A program made the position numbers and the translations under genes. The notes under the pieces were generated by a model that had not been told where the DNA came from, did no database searches, and saw only the letters and a list, made by a program, of their open reading frames with translations. Below, piece after piece: positions 1 through 12,300 of a stretch of DNA of 64,000 bases. Within the stretch, counting starts at the first letter, position 1, and each line of letters starts with the position of its first letter. Source of the stretch: Phoronis australis (Eukaryota; Phoronida; Phoronidae); contig NMRA01000213.1 of NCBI GenBank assembly GCA_002633005.1, positions 488,996-552,995 on the forward strand. Reading direction: 5' to 3'.

Positions 1-231
1 TTGACAAAGTGGCATTCAGCGGACATACCATTGAAACGGTCAACGGCGTCGACAGTGAACTAAACTGCGCCATTTTGTGCATGAATGACGCGGAGTGCCA
101 GTCTGCGGATTACTCCAGTGTGTCGTCCACGTGCACTTTCTTAGATGTCAAGTGGGATAATCAAACGCTGTCTTCCAATTCCTTGGCAGAGAAGTCTCAG
201 ATGGCGCATGTAGAATTTCAATGTACCTTAG
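1..231 (+). CDS. Gene A exon 1 (visible part): apple/PAN-like module
   Basis: The open frame runs from base 3 to 231 and ends in TTAG followed by donor GTAAAC (phase 1). It matches the gene D exon at 46498-46764 almost residue for residue, including LNCAILCMNDAEC, SADYS, STCTFLDV and the final CTLG. The cysteine pattern fits the apple/PAN fold. It is one of four copies of this module in the window. Confidence 0.75.
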
Positions 232-3200
232 GTAAACTATTATTAAATGACAGGACAAATTCAAAGTGTTAATAAAAAGCAATGATGTGAAAACGAGCTG
301 TTCTGTGATCCTGTCATTGCAATTAAATCATTCCTTTGGTGAATGCACGTTGCTAGCTTGCTCAATTTCATGTTGGGAATTGCACAAGAAACGAAACAAA
401 TAGTAGAAAACAGAAACTCTACTTTGGCTTCATTAGGCTCTCGAAAATGCAAGCATGTTGATCACCAGAGATGGGAATGAAGATTGAGTACATACAGCAA
501 TGGTGGATTTAGAGGGGGGCAAGGGGCCATGCCCCCCTAGAATTCTCCCAGATACCATGCTGACTTGCATATGCGCGAACCCAAGGGGGGTCGAGGGGCC
601 ATGAACAAACCATGTTTACTTTTTTTTTCTAGTAATAAAGTCCACAAACCCAAAAATTCCGAGACCCCTGCATCCCTACATTTTAGTCTGGGCGCCCGCA
701 TGTGGCAAAATTCTGGTTATTCCCGTGCCATGGCCACCTTAACTCAAAATCCTGGATCCGCTCCTTCACTGTAAGTCGTAGTTTTAAATCTCACATGTGT
801 TTTGAAAGTTACCTTCATCGGATAGACGGTGTCAATACTAGAGCTGGATTTACGAGAGTTCGATGTTGTGCGACTCCATACGGAGGCAGACATTCAAGTC
901 AAGCCAGGAATGAGAGGTTCAGTCAGTTTTCAACCTGTCATCGAGTCTCTGTTTCACCTTTGGTTTGAATGTCCCTTCTTACTGTACAAATACCTTCCTT
1001 AAAGATATTTAGCCCCACCTAGTGTAGACACGGTTATAATCATGGTGTATATGAGAAACCGAACTGGCGTATGGCGTATCTGTAAATTTATTTATTTATT
1101 ATGCATTTTATTTATTTATTATTATTAAATTTATTTATTATGCATTTTAAAAGATACAGAGACACGGTTCATTTTACGATCAGGTTTAGTTTCGTGGTAT
1201 TTTATTTTTATTTTCTAGTTTATTGTATCACGGGCCGGCTGCTTAATTTACTGGAAAAACTAAATTATTAGGTAGTTGTGCTGCACCACGTATTTGTTGT
1301 GCACGGGTATGCCGCGTATGAATCAGGGTTGCATTCTACGCACTGCAACGATTGGTGATGCACCCATGTGGTATTGTTTGGTATTTTACTGTACATTTGA
1401 AGGCAAGCTTTGAGCAGTTCTCGTTAAAACTGTATTACACAGTAAACCATATCAACTGTACCCAATCCCCAATTACCTAAATACGACTGTCTAAAAATGG
1501 TTCCTGGGAAATGACTTTTTGTTTTGCCTGAAGAACCTTTTAACGGATAGCGTGTTGCGTCGCAAAATTGTAGAACCACCTGAGCAAAAGCGATAGTAGT
1601 GCAATGAGCTGGTGCATTAGGCGTATTTCATTTTTAGCGAGATTCCACCATGGATTTTCTTAGTTTTTGAATTTTCAGTTAATATGAAACGAATACCATG
1701 AGATCTAACTAATTAGCACTGTTGATGCCAAGTAGTCGTGTTTTTTAAAGAAAACCCAGTATGTCCAAGTTTCCCGCCAAATGATGTAATGGGTGGAAGA
1801 CAAGTAGTCACTTGGCAATCAATTGCAGTGGCGGAACACAGCATATCAGAAGACGAGAACGATTTTGAGCGATTCACAAAATACACACTTAATCACTAAC
1901 AAAGGCTATAATAGACGGGTCTCACATTTTCACTATAATTTATTGCTATGATGGAATGACTACGGTATAGACACAATGCATACGCCTACGTGTCGTAACC
2001 GGGATCGAGGGCCTGTCATCTATCGAACTGCAATGCAGGCAGTTTGTTCGTTATTTACAAAATTTGCCAATACAATGATAAGGTGAAGAGTGCTTCATCG
2101 TAACTCCGCTTATGTGCTTGGTCGAAACACGATTCCTTTGAATGCGTCCAACAAAGTGTGGCTCCCGACTGAATTGCATTACCCACTTTCTTGCGGCTAA
2201 CAAACCGATGCCATCTCTGTGCAACTTTAATGTATTTGGGAAGTTTGAACATAGAGACGTTCTCACTCAGGTTACTGTTACTGCATCCTCTAAAAACGTA
2301 CATTTTTCTGTCTGCAAAAGACCGATTTCAGCGGACTTTCCTCAAAGCTCCTCATATGTCGCACTAAGAAAATCAACGACGGAGACGGTCTTCCACCAAT
2401 TACGTACACCTTTGATAACAGATTTTTCATGAATTTTTGATTTGATTCTTAGCAACGGGTATACTAGAAACTATTAAATCTCTTCAGATGCATTATGAGT
2501 CACGGTGTCATAGTAGGAACTACCGCTAGTAGAGGTAGATATCCGATAAAACAATGAATGCTGTCAGTCATCCAGTTGAGTAGATAGGGAAAAAATCAAA
2601 TGATGGACTTACGGATTTGAGTTGGCTACGTTGCGTCTTCGTCTTGAGGACTTCGGAAGGAAGTGAGATGTCGTGTGACTCGTCATGTGATCGACAGCAC
2701 AATCTGCGCGGAATACTCCTGAATGATCTGCCCCTATGTTCCTGGCAATGTAAGCCCCAGACCGCCCTGTTTACTTGACTCACATCCGAAAAGTCTATGT
2801 TCCGGGATGAACACGTGTCGGTTTTTGCTGTAGGGAAATAGGTTAGACGTTATGAGGTAGCCAACTAAATGGATATCCTTCAGATCATCAATTCATTCTA
2901 TTTGTACTGCAGATTTGGGCTGCCCACCTGGATTTCATCTTTACGACAACTCCAAATGCTACGCTATAACAGGATCAGATTCTCTTAAGGTAGCCTTCTC
3001 AGAAGCGATAAACTATTGCTACGCCAGAGCAAGTCAACCGGTGTTTGTAGACGACGTCGAAGAGAAGAATGACATCATTGCTTTCACAAATAGGTAATAA
3101 TGTCCCAAGTGGCAATAAGTGTGGTTTTGCCCCTAAAATAGGCTTAACATAGGACTTCGTTCACAAAATCCCTTCTAAGGACACATTCTAGAGTAACTGA

Positions 3201-4231
3201 TAGATGCTCTATTAGGGATAGTGTCATTGGTGCCCATACGTAGAAGCAGAATACAATTTGTTTTGCCCAATGTTTCATAAATTTTAGGATCTATTTCATA
3301 TCGCAGACATGTTTAAACTTGTGCTTTTCTTTGAAGTATGGTATTCGAAAGGAAAAGGCGTTGCCTTTTTAATAGTATTAATGTTGGCATCTTTCTAGAT
3401 ATGCATCATCCGTAGGAAGTGGTGTGGAGACGTATTGGTTGGGACTGCAAAGTGTTGAAGGAAAGAATATCACTGCGTGGTATCTACTCAACAAGACCGA
3501 GTTTAATAACAACAGCTACACCTATTGGAGACATGGCGAGCCGTCACACGACTGCGCACTAATGAACTGCAAGGGACACAACTGCCAATGGGAAGGCGCA
3601 GACTGCGGTTCAAGTCACCATATAATATGTGAAAGAGAAGGTACTCTAGTTCGGCTCTGCTTAATCGTGTTCAACCTACGTTTTTCATTCGATTGTAAAA
3701 TTATTTTGGCATTTCATTTATGTCTAACGACATACATGTTCCGGTGGTACCGGGTAAGCCTACATACATGTATACACACATTTGAAGGAAACATCTCCAT
3801 GTAGCTTTTGCTGTGCCATTTCCAAAGGTTGTGACGTGAACTGAAACAGTTTCAGCCCCGCTGTGTACACTGATGTCAAATTATCCTGCTGTTCCTATAC
3901 CTTCATATTTGCGAAGAAGTTGAGTAGGACTACACTGTGCTAGCTAGTCAACATGTCTTCGTATAGACAACAGCCGCTGTAGTGTTCAAAGCGAGTCACA
4001 CTTAACTTTATAGCTTTCAGAATAATGGGAGGTTGGACGGAAGTGCCGTGGAACGGTCCTTGCCTACCATGCGGTAATCGGACTCGATCCACTCAGTGTG
4101 ACAACCCACCGCCAGTGAATGGAGGCTATTGTAATGACACGTCGTTGACGGCTACGTTTGAGGAGGACTACTGCTATTGTCCTGGGACGGAGAGGGTGGA
4201 ATATTATGCAAATGATTGTAAGCCATCGTAA
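1..4231 (+). CDS. Gene A: secreted apple/PAN - C-type lectin - TSP1 protein (5' partial)
   Basis: Four exons (1-231, 2913-3093, 3399-3640, 4014-4231) join in frame with intron phases 1, 2, 1 and end at TAA 4229-4231. The visible part is 289 residues: an apple/PAN-like cysteine module, a CTL domain split over two exons, and a short cysteine-rich TSP1-like module at the C-terminus. No membrane segment is seen, so the product is probably secreted. The window starts inside exon 1; the signal peptide lies upstream. Gene D is a close paralog with the same structure and the same lengths for exons 2 and 3, which supports the model. The lectin carries GEPSHDC where calcium-binding lectins have EPN, and WEG in the WND region, so canonical sugar binding is unlikely. 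No AATAAA was found in the first 500 bases after the stop. A role in recognition or matrix is inference. Confidence 0.8.
232..2912 (+). other. Gene A intron 1 with repeats
   Basis: This 2.7 kb intron ends in a pyrimidine-rich acceptor (TTTGTACTGCAG). Parts of it align with intron 1 of gene D: 360-480 with 46940-47090, and about 1400-1530 with 47160-47300. The two introns therefore share ancestry, and this one carries about 1.7 kb more. The extra DNA includes a GGTGGATTTAGAGGGGGG-type repeat near 500-600, AT-rich simple sequence at 1085-1145, and a dispersed repeat at about 1990-2170. No further exon was recognised. Confidence 0.6.
1990..2170. repeat. Dispersed repeat, copy 1
   Basis: This stretch resembles 37840-38040. 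Shared words in the same order include GAGGGCCTG, TCGTTAT, TTTGCGTTTGGTCGAAACAC versus TGTGCTTGGTCGAAACAC, and AATGCG near the end. It is probably an interspersed transposon fragment of unknown class. Confidence 0.45.
2913..3093 (+). CDS. Gene A exon 2: N-terminal half of C-type lectin
   Basis: Acceptor CTGCAG, phase 1 in; donor AG|GTAATA, phase 2 out; 181 bp. It begins DLGCPPGFHLYDNSKCY and continues to DDIIAFTNR-type sequence, as in the first half of a CTL fold (WxxY/SCY region and first helices). The gene D counterpart at 47725-47905 has exactly the same length. Confidence 0.8.
3399..3640 (+). CDS. Gene A exon 3: C-terminal half of C-type lectin
   Basis: Acceptor TTTCTAG, phase 2 in; donor GAAG|GTACTC, phase 1 out; 242 bp. 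It contains YWLGLQ (the WIGL position), GEPSHDCALMNC, CQWEGADC and HHIICERE, which are the CTL core cysteines. Calcium-site residues EPN and WND are not conserved (EPS, WEG). It is equal in length to 50341-50582 in gene D. Confidence 0.8.
4014..4231 (+). CDS. Gene A exon 4: terminal TSP1-like module and stop
   Basis: The acceptor is TTTATAG at 4013. The more obvious CAG at 4020 would give an immediate in-frame stop, so the upstream site is chosen; the gene D exon reads through the same AFRIMGGW start. The module contains GGWTEVPWNGPC, CGNRTRSTQC, NPPPVNGGYC and DYCYCPG, a TSP1-like but divergent pattern with extra cysteines. It ends YYANDCKPS and TAA. Confidence 0.75.
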
Positions 4232-6077
4232 TTTCTTGCCCAAATCGGAAAATAGTTGATGTACTTGTAACTACAGCTTTGTTTGAATCTTTGAACAGCA
4301 GTTCCATGGGTCAAAACGTGTACTTTGCGAATTTTTAGTTCGCACCATGTGACTAATCCATTTTACGTGATATTTTCAAATGCTTGGATACAGTGCATTC
4401 TATAGATGTTATAATTACCAGGGGCGGAATCCTGAATTTCAGCTAGGGGGCGACGGCAGAGTAATAACCGGGATTTCGACCGTCAGATATTCGCACCCTT
4501 GAACTGCCATATAGAACCCTTGCCCCACCCCCTTTAAATCCGCCACCGGTGTTGGTTAAGTCACCAAAAAACAATGTTCTGCAGCCAACTGATTGGAACC
4601 TGTTTGAAACTCTTGAGTCACATTGCCAAGCATGACCGTCATGGAGTGACCGCCCACATTAATAACAAGATGCTTTCTGGCGGAATTACACTTTCTCCTT
4701 CAACAACATGTTGAAGTATGCTTTTCACCAGTAAGTATATTAACAGCAGTGTCGAACGACTTCAAACGTACAATATAGGATGCCCTAAGTGAGGCGAGTA
4801 TGTTGAAGGTTTGACAAGATCCTGCTAGAGCACACTAAGAAGCCCAGTAAGCGTTGCAGGGGTAACTGTCCAATCCAAAGCATATGTGTGTGGGCTATGA
4901 GTTAACCAGTCCAATCATTATGGTGATCATCAGCTCGATAAGCTGAAGACTGGGTAATGGGTAGGTGCTACATGTACTACACGTACCTCGTTTACATGTA
5001 CGTGTACTGCACCTACATGTATGATCTTCTTGATACTTAAAATGCTACAATGAAACGGTCTCCACATATTCTTCATCTACTGTATGTGCTGGAAATTGGA
5101 CAACCAGTGTCCCATTGTTCTTTGTGTTCATGGCGTTTACGGCAAATACGTAAAAGAGTCAATCCAAGGAAGAAGTCGTGAACTGTAATTCGGTAGCCAA
5201 ACACTAGAAACCTAGCTGCCATTAAATGACAGCTACATTTCGTGTTGAATCAGTGATTGCTATGTGAACCTGGTATTTCCTAATAGAAAGCTTCGGCTGC
5301 AGGTTAAATGTAAACGGAATGTGAGAAATTGGAAATGTTCGCTTACTGCCTCATGTTGTTGACCTTCAATTTGTCATACGGACGGCAACAACGAGACGAC
5401 ATGTGATCTGGTGTAAGTGCAACAAGTGAGGTTTGGCTGACTGTTTATAGTAAAGATCGTCAAATTGGTTTAACTTGTCGTGTCAAACTGTGCTTATTGT
5501 TCGAAACGCGTCCTTTATTCTGATGCCATCGTCGCGTTGGTGTCTTCTCATATAGTGAGCAGGTGGTGATTGGAAACACAGAAGTACACAAATGTTTTAC
5601 TCGAAAACATTTCGATATCGGTTCTCTTGAAAGAAAAGATAGGATTGCTTTGATTAGAATTATTCGAGGCGAACAGGGATAACTGAGAGTTTCTGAATTA
5701 AATACAAACGTTTTCCTGTTTTTGTCAAAAATCCCTTTTGGCGTAAGGAAATATGACAGCCTAAGTTGTTTATACCTGGGATACTGATTGCTTTCAGAAT
5801 AAATGTTATTAAGCCTTTACGCCCAGGTTTTCGCCACCTTTGCCCCATAAGTCGCCACCGAAACAAAAAATGGAACACAACGCATACGCATATGACCTCT
5901 GGTGACTAGCACGTTTACGTTCACGTTTCCGTAAGGTACCCGTAACTATCTGACTGAATGCTCCCGTGCCTCCCCAAATGTATCTCCTGCAGTGCAAAAT
6001 ATGTAACTCGCTTACAGGTTACTTATTTTTCAATCCAAACTCCGAAATATACGTCTACCACACTGTTATACTTCCAG
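4232..6077. other. Intergenic region A-B
   Basis: No exon was recognised with confidence. There is a repeat with GGGGCGGAATCC near 4420-4560 (the class of repeat also seen near 500), and a cluster of acatgtac/acgtgtac words at 4970-5025. A hydrophobic ATG-started run at 5336 (MFAYCLMLLTF) resembles a signal peptide but meets TGA before any usable donor. Confidence 0.4.
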
Positions 6078-6353
6078 CTCTCTGTGATCTATCGATTGGT
6101 CAACAGTTTCAAGTGGTGTCCACAAGCAACCGAATGATATTTGGCAGCGAGTTGGGATCTCTGAACGGCGTTTACAGCGAGTTGGACTGTGCCATTCTGT
6201 GCCTGAATGAGTCGGGTTGCAAGTCTGCTGACTTTTCTAACATCACAAACGTCTGCATCTTAAGAAACGTAACGTGGTCCGACCCAGATTTGGACTTGAA
6301 AAGTGTTCAGCCAAACATCACCCTATCTCACTTGGAGTTTAGGTGTGTCGTAG
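6078..6353 (+). CDS. Gene B exon: apple/PAN-like module
   Basis: 276 bp, phase 1 to phase 1, donor GTAG|GTAAGT. It carries LDCAILCLNESGCKSADFS, CILRNVTWSDPDLD and LEFRCVVG. The gene E counterpart (59557-59832) has the same length, and about two thirds of residues are identical by eye. The upstream frame YVYHTVILPALCDLSIG could be the end of a signal peptide or intron sequence read through. Confidence 0.75.
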
Positions 6354-9300
6354 GTAAGTGATTTGTAATGTGCATGTGAGGTTGGACATTTGCTAGCTGA
6401 TTGCCAATAGCTGACATTTGCTTGAGTTCCCCCAATCCAGATATGGAACGTAGTTTCCGCATACTTTGACCAAGGACTGTTACATTTAGCCAAGTACCAG
6501 GCATTGTCATATTGCAATTAGCGCCATCTATGCTGACAAACGTTTTACTTACAAACTAAGTCTAACAAAACTTTACCTGCATAGGTGGATGACACCAAAC
6601 TAACCCGTCGTGTAGAGATATTTGTTCGTGCATATTCTATGATAACTAGTTTGGTGGATGAAACATTAAATCTTTATAGTGACGAGGAACTATGCAAAGT
6701 AGTATGATTAACAAACTCCCAAATCATGGTCGTCTAGAAGGAACTGATTTGCATAAATAAAGCCAAACATTGATAACTAACTACATGTACACACTCAAAC
6801 GCCCGGAGGCAATTCATACACTCCCGCAGGAGACGGTGATATCCTCCGTGATCAAAATACATGTACTTTACATTCAGGCGGTAGAGCCGACAGGCGAGGA
6901 ATCTCTTCTCTTCGGCAACAACGACGCTCCTCAGCAAGGATACGCCAAGGGAATTCACTCTTTGGACAGGGACAGGGCTTTGCTACTGTAGTTAGGTTGA
7001 CCTACGCATCAAAAGATCAGCAAGCTTCTATTTCCGCTGTGTTTGCACACAAAATTTTGGTAGATCTTGCGTATGGGCACATTTATTTTGAACATCTGTT
7101 AAACAATGGCATACTTCAGTACCTGATTTTGGTTCTGTGGCCGATTATTTCTGATCTGAACAATGAAGAGTGCGTGAAAGTAAGCTCAAGGCCTACAAGG
7201 TAACACAGCATCTTGATTGAAATGGTGAGCTGAACATTGAATTATGGGAGAATGCTGAAGCCGTTTCCGTATCATAAGTCAATAATTATCTACAGGAAAG
7301 TGGCTCACTAATTTCTAGAAATACATGGCCCGTATCTATCTCAGTCACCAATCCTCGTCTTAAATATTTTGCAGGAGACAAAAGCCCTTACTGGTGGGAC
7401 TACTCCAGTAGATGGAGCGCGTTTTCTCTCAGTCTACAACAGATGGATTACGAAGAGGCCAAGCGATATTGTGACATGCACAACAGCCACATACTATTCC
7501 TGAATAGCCGGGAAGAAGAAAAGCAAATCGTCCAATGGAAAAATGAGTAAGTACGGTAATATTTTTCACTCGTGCAAGACTTGAATGACTAAGTCATTGG
7601 CTTATTTGTGCAATGATTTTTCAGAGCATAGATCGTGTTACTACTACCTCCCCCAAGAGGTAATATTTTGCCTTTTTTGAAGTAGCGTTTACCAGAGGGT
7701 CACTCAAGGGCCTAACAATATTTAAAAGCTTGTGGTCAATCTACTCGTGCCGCAATTTATAACACACACCATGCATGTGCAAGACCGTGTTTTTCAGTGC
7801 TACAGGCCAGGAGTCCTAATAACGACAAAGTCCCTCAAATTTGGTTTTGATCGCCTGAGCGTCGGATACTCTGTAGATTGATATCCTTTCCCATCACTAG
7901 ATGGTGTTACTGCTGTATATAAATACTGTTTTGGTGACAATCACTTCAATGCTAATTCCCCATTGTATGGATGAATCAATATATTTTTGTTGTTACAGCA
8001 GAAATGTGTCGGTGGATGTTTTCTGGTTGAGTGAGGCCTCGTCTAGCGCAGCCTCATATGACTGGATGCAGCCGGTTGCAACGGGATTTCACTCACTGAA
8101 CCAGTGCTCGAATATTATATGCAACACCACGCACTGCAACGAGATGGCGCAGTTCTGTAATGATACCCGGTCGGTTATTTGTGAGAAAAACATAGAAGGT
8201 AGGTATTGGCTGTGCACAAGATTGCAAGAGATATTGCCATGTTCATGCATTACAAGCAAATGACATACATGTAACAACACTAGCTTCGTTCACGAAGTTC
8301 TGGCAGATGCAAGAACTCATCACAGGTAGATTTCACATAACGGGAGATAACAGAGTGGACGATATCATTTCATTCGTTTTCTCCGTTTAAGAATATAGAA
8401 TGAGCTTTATCAATAATAAAGGTATCGCCATCAGGGATTATTTTGCACGTTACATGCCTTTGTCTACTCGTGCAATTAATTTTCATGTTATAGAATTTGA
8501 ATAAAATAGAGAATGGTTAAACTGGGAGACAATGCTCTTTTTATTATTCCAGGTTTTAAAACGCTTCTAATCTTTATAAATAGAAAGATTTGGAAATTAC
8601 CCCAGCTGATTTTAAATGCAAAAGAAAACGAATACATTTTTCAAACTATTCGCAATGGGAATAATTAGCTTCTCAGAAAGAAGTAGGCCTACATGTACGT
8701 GTTACTTCACTGCCTTCTGAAGTTTCTACTGTCGCTACATTTATCATTGTTCTGAATTGGTTAAACTGCTCAGTTCCTGCACTGAAGCTGCACAACTGGT
8801 TGAAGTTTTTTTTGTTTTCCCAACCGGCGCAATCTGCGGTACTTTTCCTAACAACCAACTTGCGATTACAGGAAAAAGTTCAATTAACAACACTCCCTGC
8901 ACACACTCATGTCTATTAACTCGCTAATACAAATCGATGACTGATCTTTAAACCCTTCACACCTTGGCCGTAAATGCTTGAATTCGGTTACTGTCCATTT
9001 TGATATTTTATTTTTAGCATTTCGTTCTGTTAATCAAACAACAAGCGCAAAAATAATGTTGCGTGACGTCATCAGTGGACCCTTTCTCCGTCAATGTGTT
9101 GTTATACACAAGCCGCGTGGTTTAGTGGTTTCAAAAACTGTTTTCGACTGAGTACTATGAAATGTTGCATGTGCCCAGAATCGGACTGACAATATTTCAA
9201 TTTTGCGTTTCCAAAAGACCCTAAGATCGCCCAGAATTGGCACTGGTTCGCGCGTTTTACACAGGTACATGTATGGCAGTACACGGTGGAGCAAGCAATC

Positions 9301-12300
9301 ACGTGTTACGCTGTGCTCAGCCCTTCGGTCCGTCGCAGAAACGGCGATTTGGTAGAGGATTCTCCAACGTATAAGAGCATTTGGTGGAGAACAAGTGCAT
9401 TGTGTTGTACAATAGCTGGGGAACATAGTTGTCAGGCAATTATTGATTATGAGCGTGAACACCAAAGTGTGACTGAGAGAATGAATGTGATTATAGTATG
9501 TTTCCATCTGTCTATTCTTGTTCACGATTCTGTAGGCATGCATGCCCCATAGTAGAACATGGGATTTAGACGCGACGCAAATAGTATGAGGTCACGACGC
9601 AGCCGGCACAGAGGCTGCAATCGGACACTGGACCGAAATAATCGACGAATCCGAACTTTCGGTACAAAGCGTTTGTAATTTTTTTGAACACACAAGACAG
9701 AAACGAGTATCGTTTGCCAGAAATAAATTCCAGTTAGCACCACTCTAAGTAGATCTGATCGCTCCTGAAAAACGCCACTCGGCATTCGAAGACACACGTA
9801 TGAAATCAGTGTCCGCTATTCGCGACTCTGATTTGACAGTCGGGTTAGGAAGTTCGATTAGAGTTACAGTTTAAGACACATACTACGAAATCACATCTAT
9901 CCACCATTGCACTGATAAATACTGTCAACTGATCTACGTTTTCCTCTACTGACCTCACGTGGCGGGAGCCAAAACATCATTAAGTTTTCTTTAAAATTCA
10001 ATTATTTCCCAAAATAAGTGCCTTTTAGTAAGATTTTGAGTTATAAAATTATTATGCACGGTCTAAAACCTCAAAATTGAAATAAAAACATTTTAGGAAG
10101 GCGTTCGAAACGTATTGATTTTTCATTAACGAGTTTGAGAATTATTCCTTGCCAACTATAAAGTAAATCAATCTACATGTAACGACTAGTCATATGCCGC
10201 CATCAACGAGCAACACACGTGGATCGCCAATAAAGATACATGCCAACGGGAATAATATGAATTTTATCGCCACCATTGATCGTATCCTGTGTGGCCAATT
10301 TCAAAACAGGTAGTAAACAAAAATGCGAACTTTTGAAAGCATGTATGATTGGAAAACGTATTTACCTCTTCGCACCTCGTGCAGTTGATGCCAATCTTTG
10401 TCGTGGTCGAGGTCAAAATCAACGAATATACAACTTTCAGACAACACTGCAGCAAGTTACGCTCGAGCTGGACATGACGTGTACGCGTTATGACGTATCC
10501 TAGTTTCTAAGCCTAGCAAAAATAAGTTGTAAAGAAAGCCTCCGATAGGCGCCTCCGTCGGTTACGATGGAAATTTATCGCGAGCTCTGGCCTGGCAAGA
10601 CAATATGTCGCCGATAAAAACGTGAATTCGTCTGCCAAAAAATGTTTTGTGTGCGCTGGCCACAAGCAGACACATGGCAATAACAATGAATGACACTGCC
10701 ACAGTAATGATAACGATGACGATAACGCCATTGCATTCGTTTTTTGTGTAGCTGATGAAGCAAGAAGCCTAGAGAATCTTCCTAATAGCGCATTTAAAGT
10801 GACATCTTTCCACTCGTCAAGTGGTTGCTTCGCGCCTAAGTTCAGCGGATATGCGTGGTGCGCTGAAACAAGATCAGACCCCAGCGATTATATTCAAGTC
10901 GATCTGGGTGTTGACTGGGTAGTTACAGCCATTGGGACCAAGGTAATATCCTATCGTTCTTACTGTAAAACAGCGTCTTCAGTGAGTCTACAGAACCTTT
11001 CCGTGAATCACTTTTTACTGGACAAGGTGTGTTTCGGGACACTGGGATTAAGCGTTTCGAGAAACCTAACGTTAGTACCTCTTACTCAGATTCTTGAATT
11101 TTGGATAAATGTGGCCGAGGTGCAGAAGTCGTTGTACAAATGATGGCAGAAAAGAAATACTTCTATGAGATCTGACTCCATTAGAAACTGTTTGAAGTGT
11201 GGTATCCATTGGGATTCTAGTGCTTAATACCTGTTTACTTTCGTCGGCGAGGCCACGGTTTCGTATTGCTTTAAAATGACATTTTGTGTACCAGCGTATC
11301 TTAATTTTAAAGTTGTTGCAGGGTCGCGCGAACATGGATCAGTGGGTTACATCTTACGAACTTTACTTGGCTATGGACGTGGATTCTGACGACTGCGAAA
11401 AAGATTTCCCCCAAAGCACATGTAAAGCGGTAAGGAAGAGTCTTAAAACGCTTTGATCATACATGTATTTGTACGTAAATACGCTTCCGTTGACTTTGGA
11501 TCCAAATGGGGCGTAATTTTATATTACACCCGACAGATTTGTCGGTTCCTCTTGGTATTTTGATAGATATTGGTAATAATCACAAATAACCGGAAATGGT
11601 AGAGAGCAATGTATTCTTATTTTAATTTAACGCATAATAATACTTGTGACTTATCAGCCCTTAGCAAATTATAATATAACAAACAAAAATGTCAAAGATG
11701 TAAAATGCAAACTGAAACTGCTTCTAATTAACAATGCAAAGGATAGAAGCAAATTTGTACAATTTTCGCACTTCCTTTTTTCTTTTCTGATGGACTGTGA
11801 TGAGATATTGGAGAGCTCTTGGAGTTGCCGAATGTGACTCAAAAACGTTTGGCGTGTTCAGTGCTTGTCTACCACAGTTTTTTAGCTATCTTAGCTTCAG
11901 CAATGCACTTGAAATAGATCTTTACCTTCAGCGGTCAGCAATATGACATAAATATAAATATGTGTACAGGGGCGAAACTAGTCATTGTTTGTTCAAGACG
12001 CACAAGATATATCACAAAAGTTGATGTTAAAGGGAAATGCCACCCCAAAATAACCTATTTTGCATCAATTTAGATTTTTGTATTAACGTTTATTACGAAA
12101 TCTTCAGAAAACTATGAATATACATAACCCAGAAAACGCCAAGAGGCATTATATCTGGGTTAAAGGAATACAAATTAGATCGAGTAGTTCCACTCTATAA
12201 CAGCACGTTCAGTTACTTTACCTGACGGCTCAGAGGATTGCCCTGCCGCTATTTTAGCCCACGAGAGGGCGTGCAACCATTGACCAAGAGTGTCCGTGCT

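Noticed and set aside
4014-4025. Acceptor CAG at 4020 for gene A exon 4
   Set aside because: It would place TAA in frame at once; the AG at 4013 keeps the frame and matches the gene D exon.
5336-5404. Signal-peptide-like ORF (MFAYCLMLLTF) upstream of gene B
   Set aside because: The frame meets TGA before the GTAAGT at 5413, and no in-frame donor gives phase 1, so it cannot feed the apple exon.
9091-9797. Minus-strand frames of 91 and 150 codons in gene B intron
   Set aside because: No domain, no paralog in gene E and no initiation context; most likely chance.
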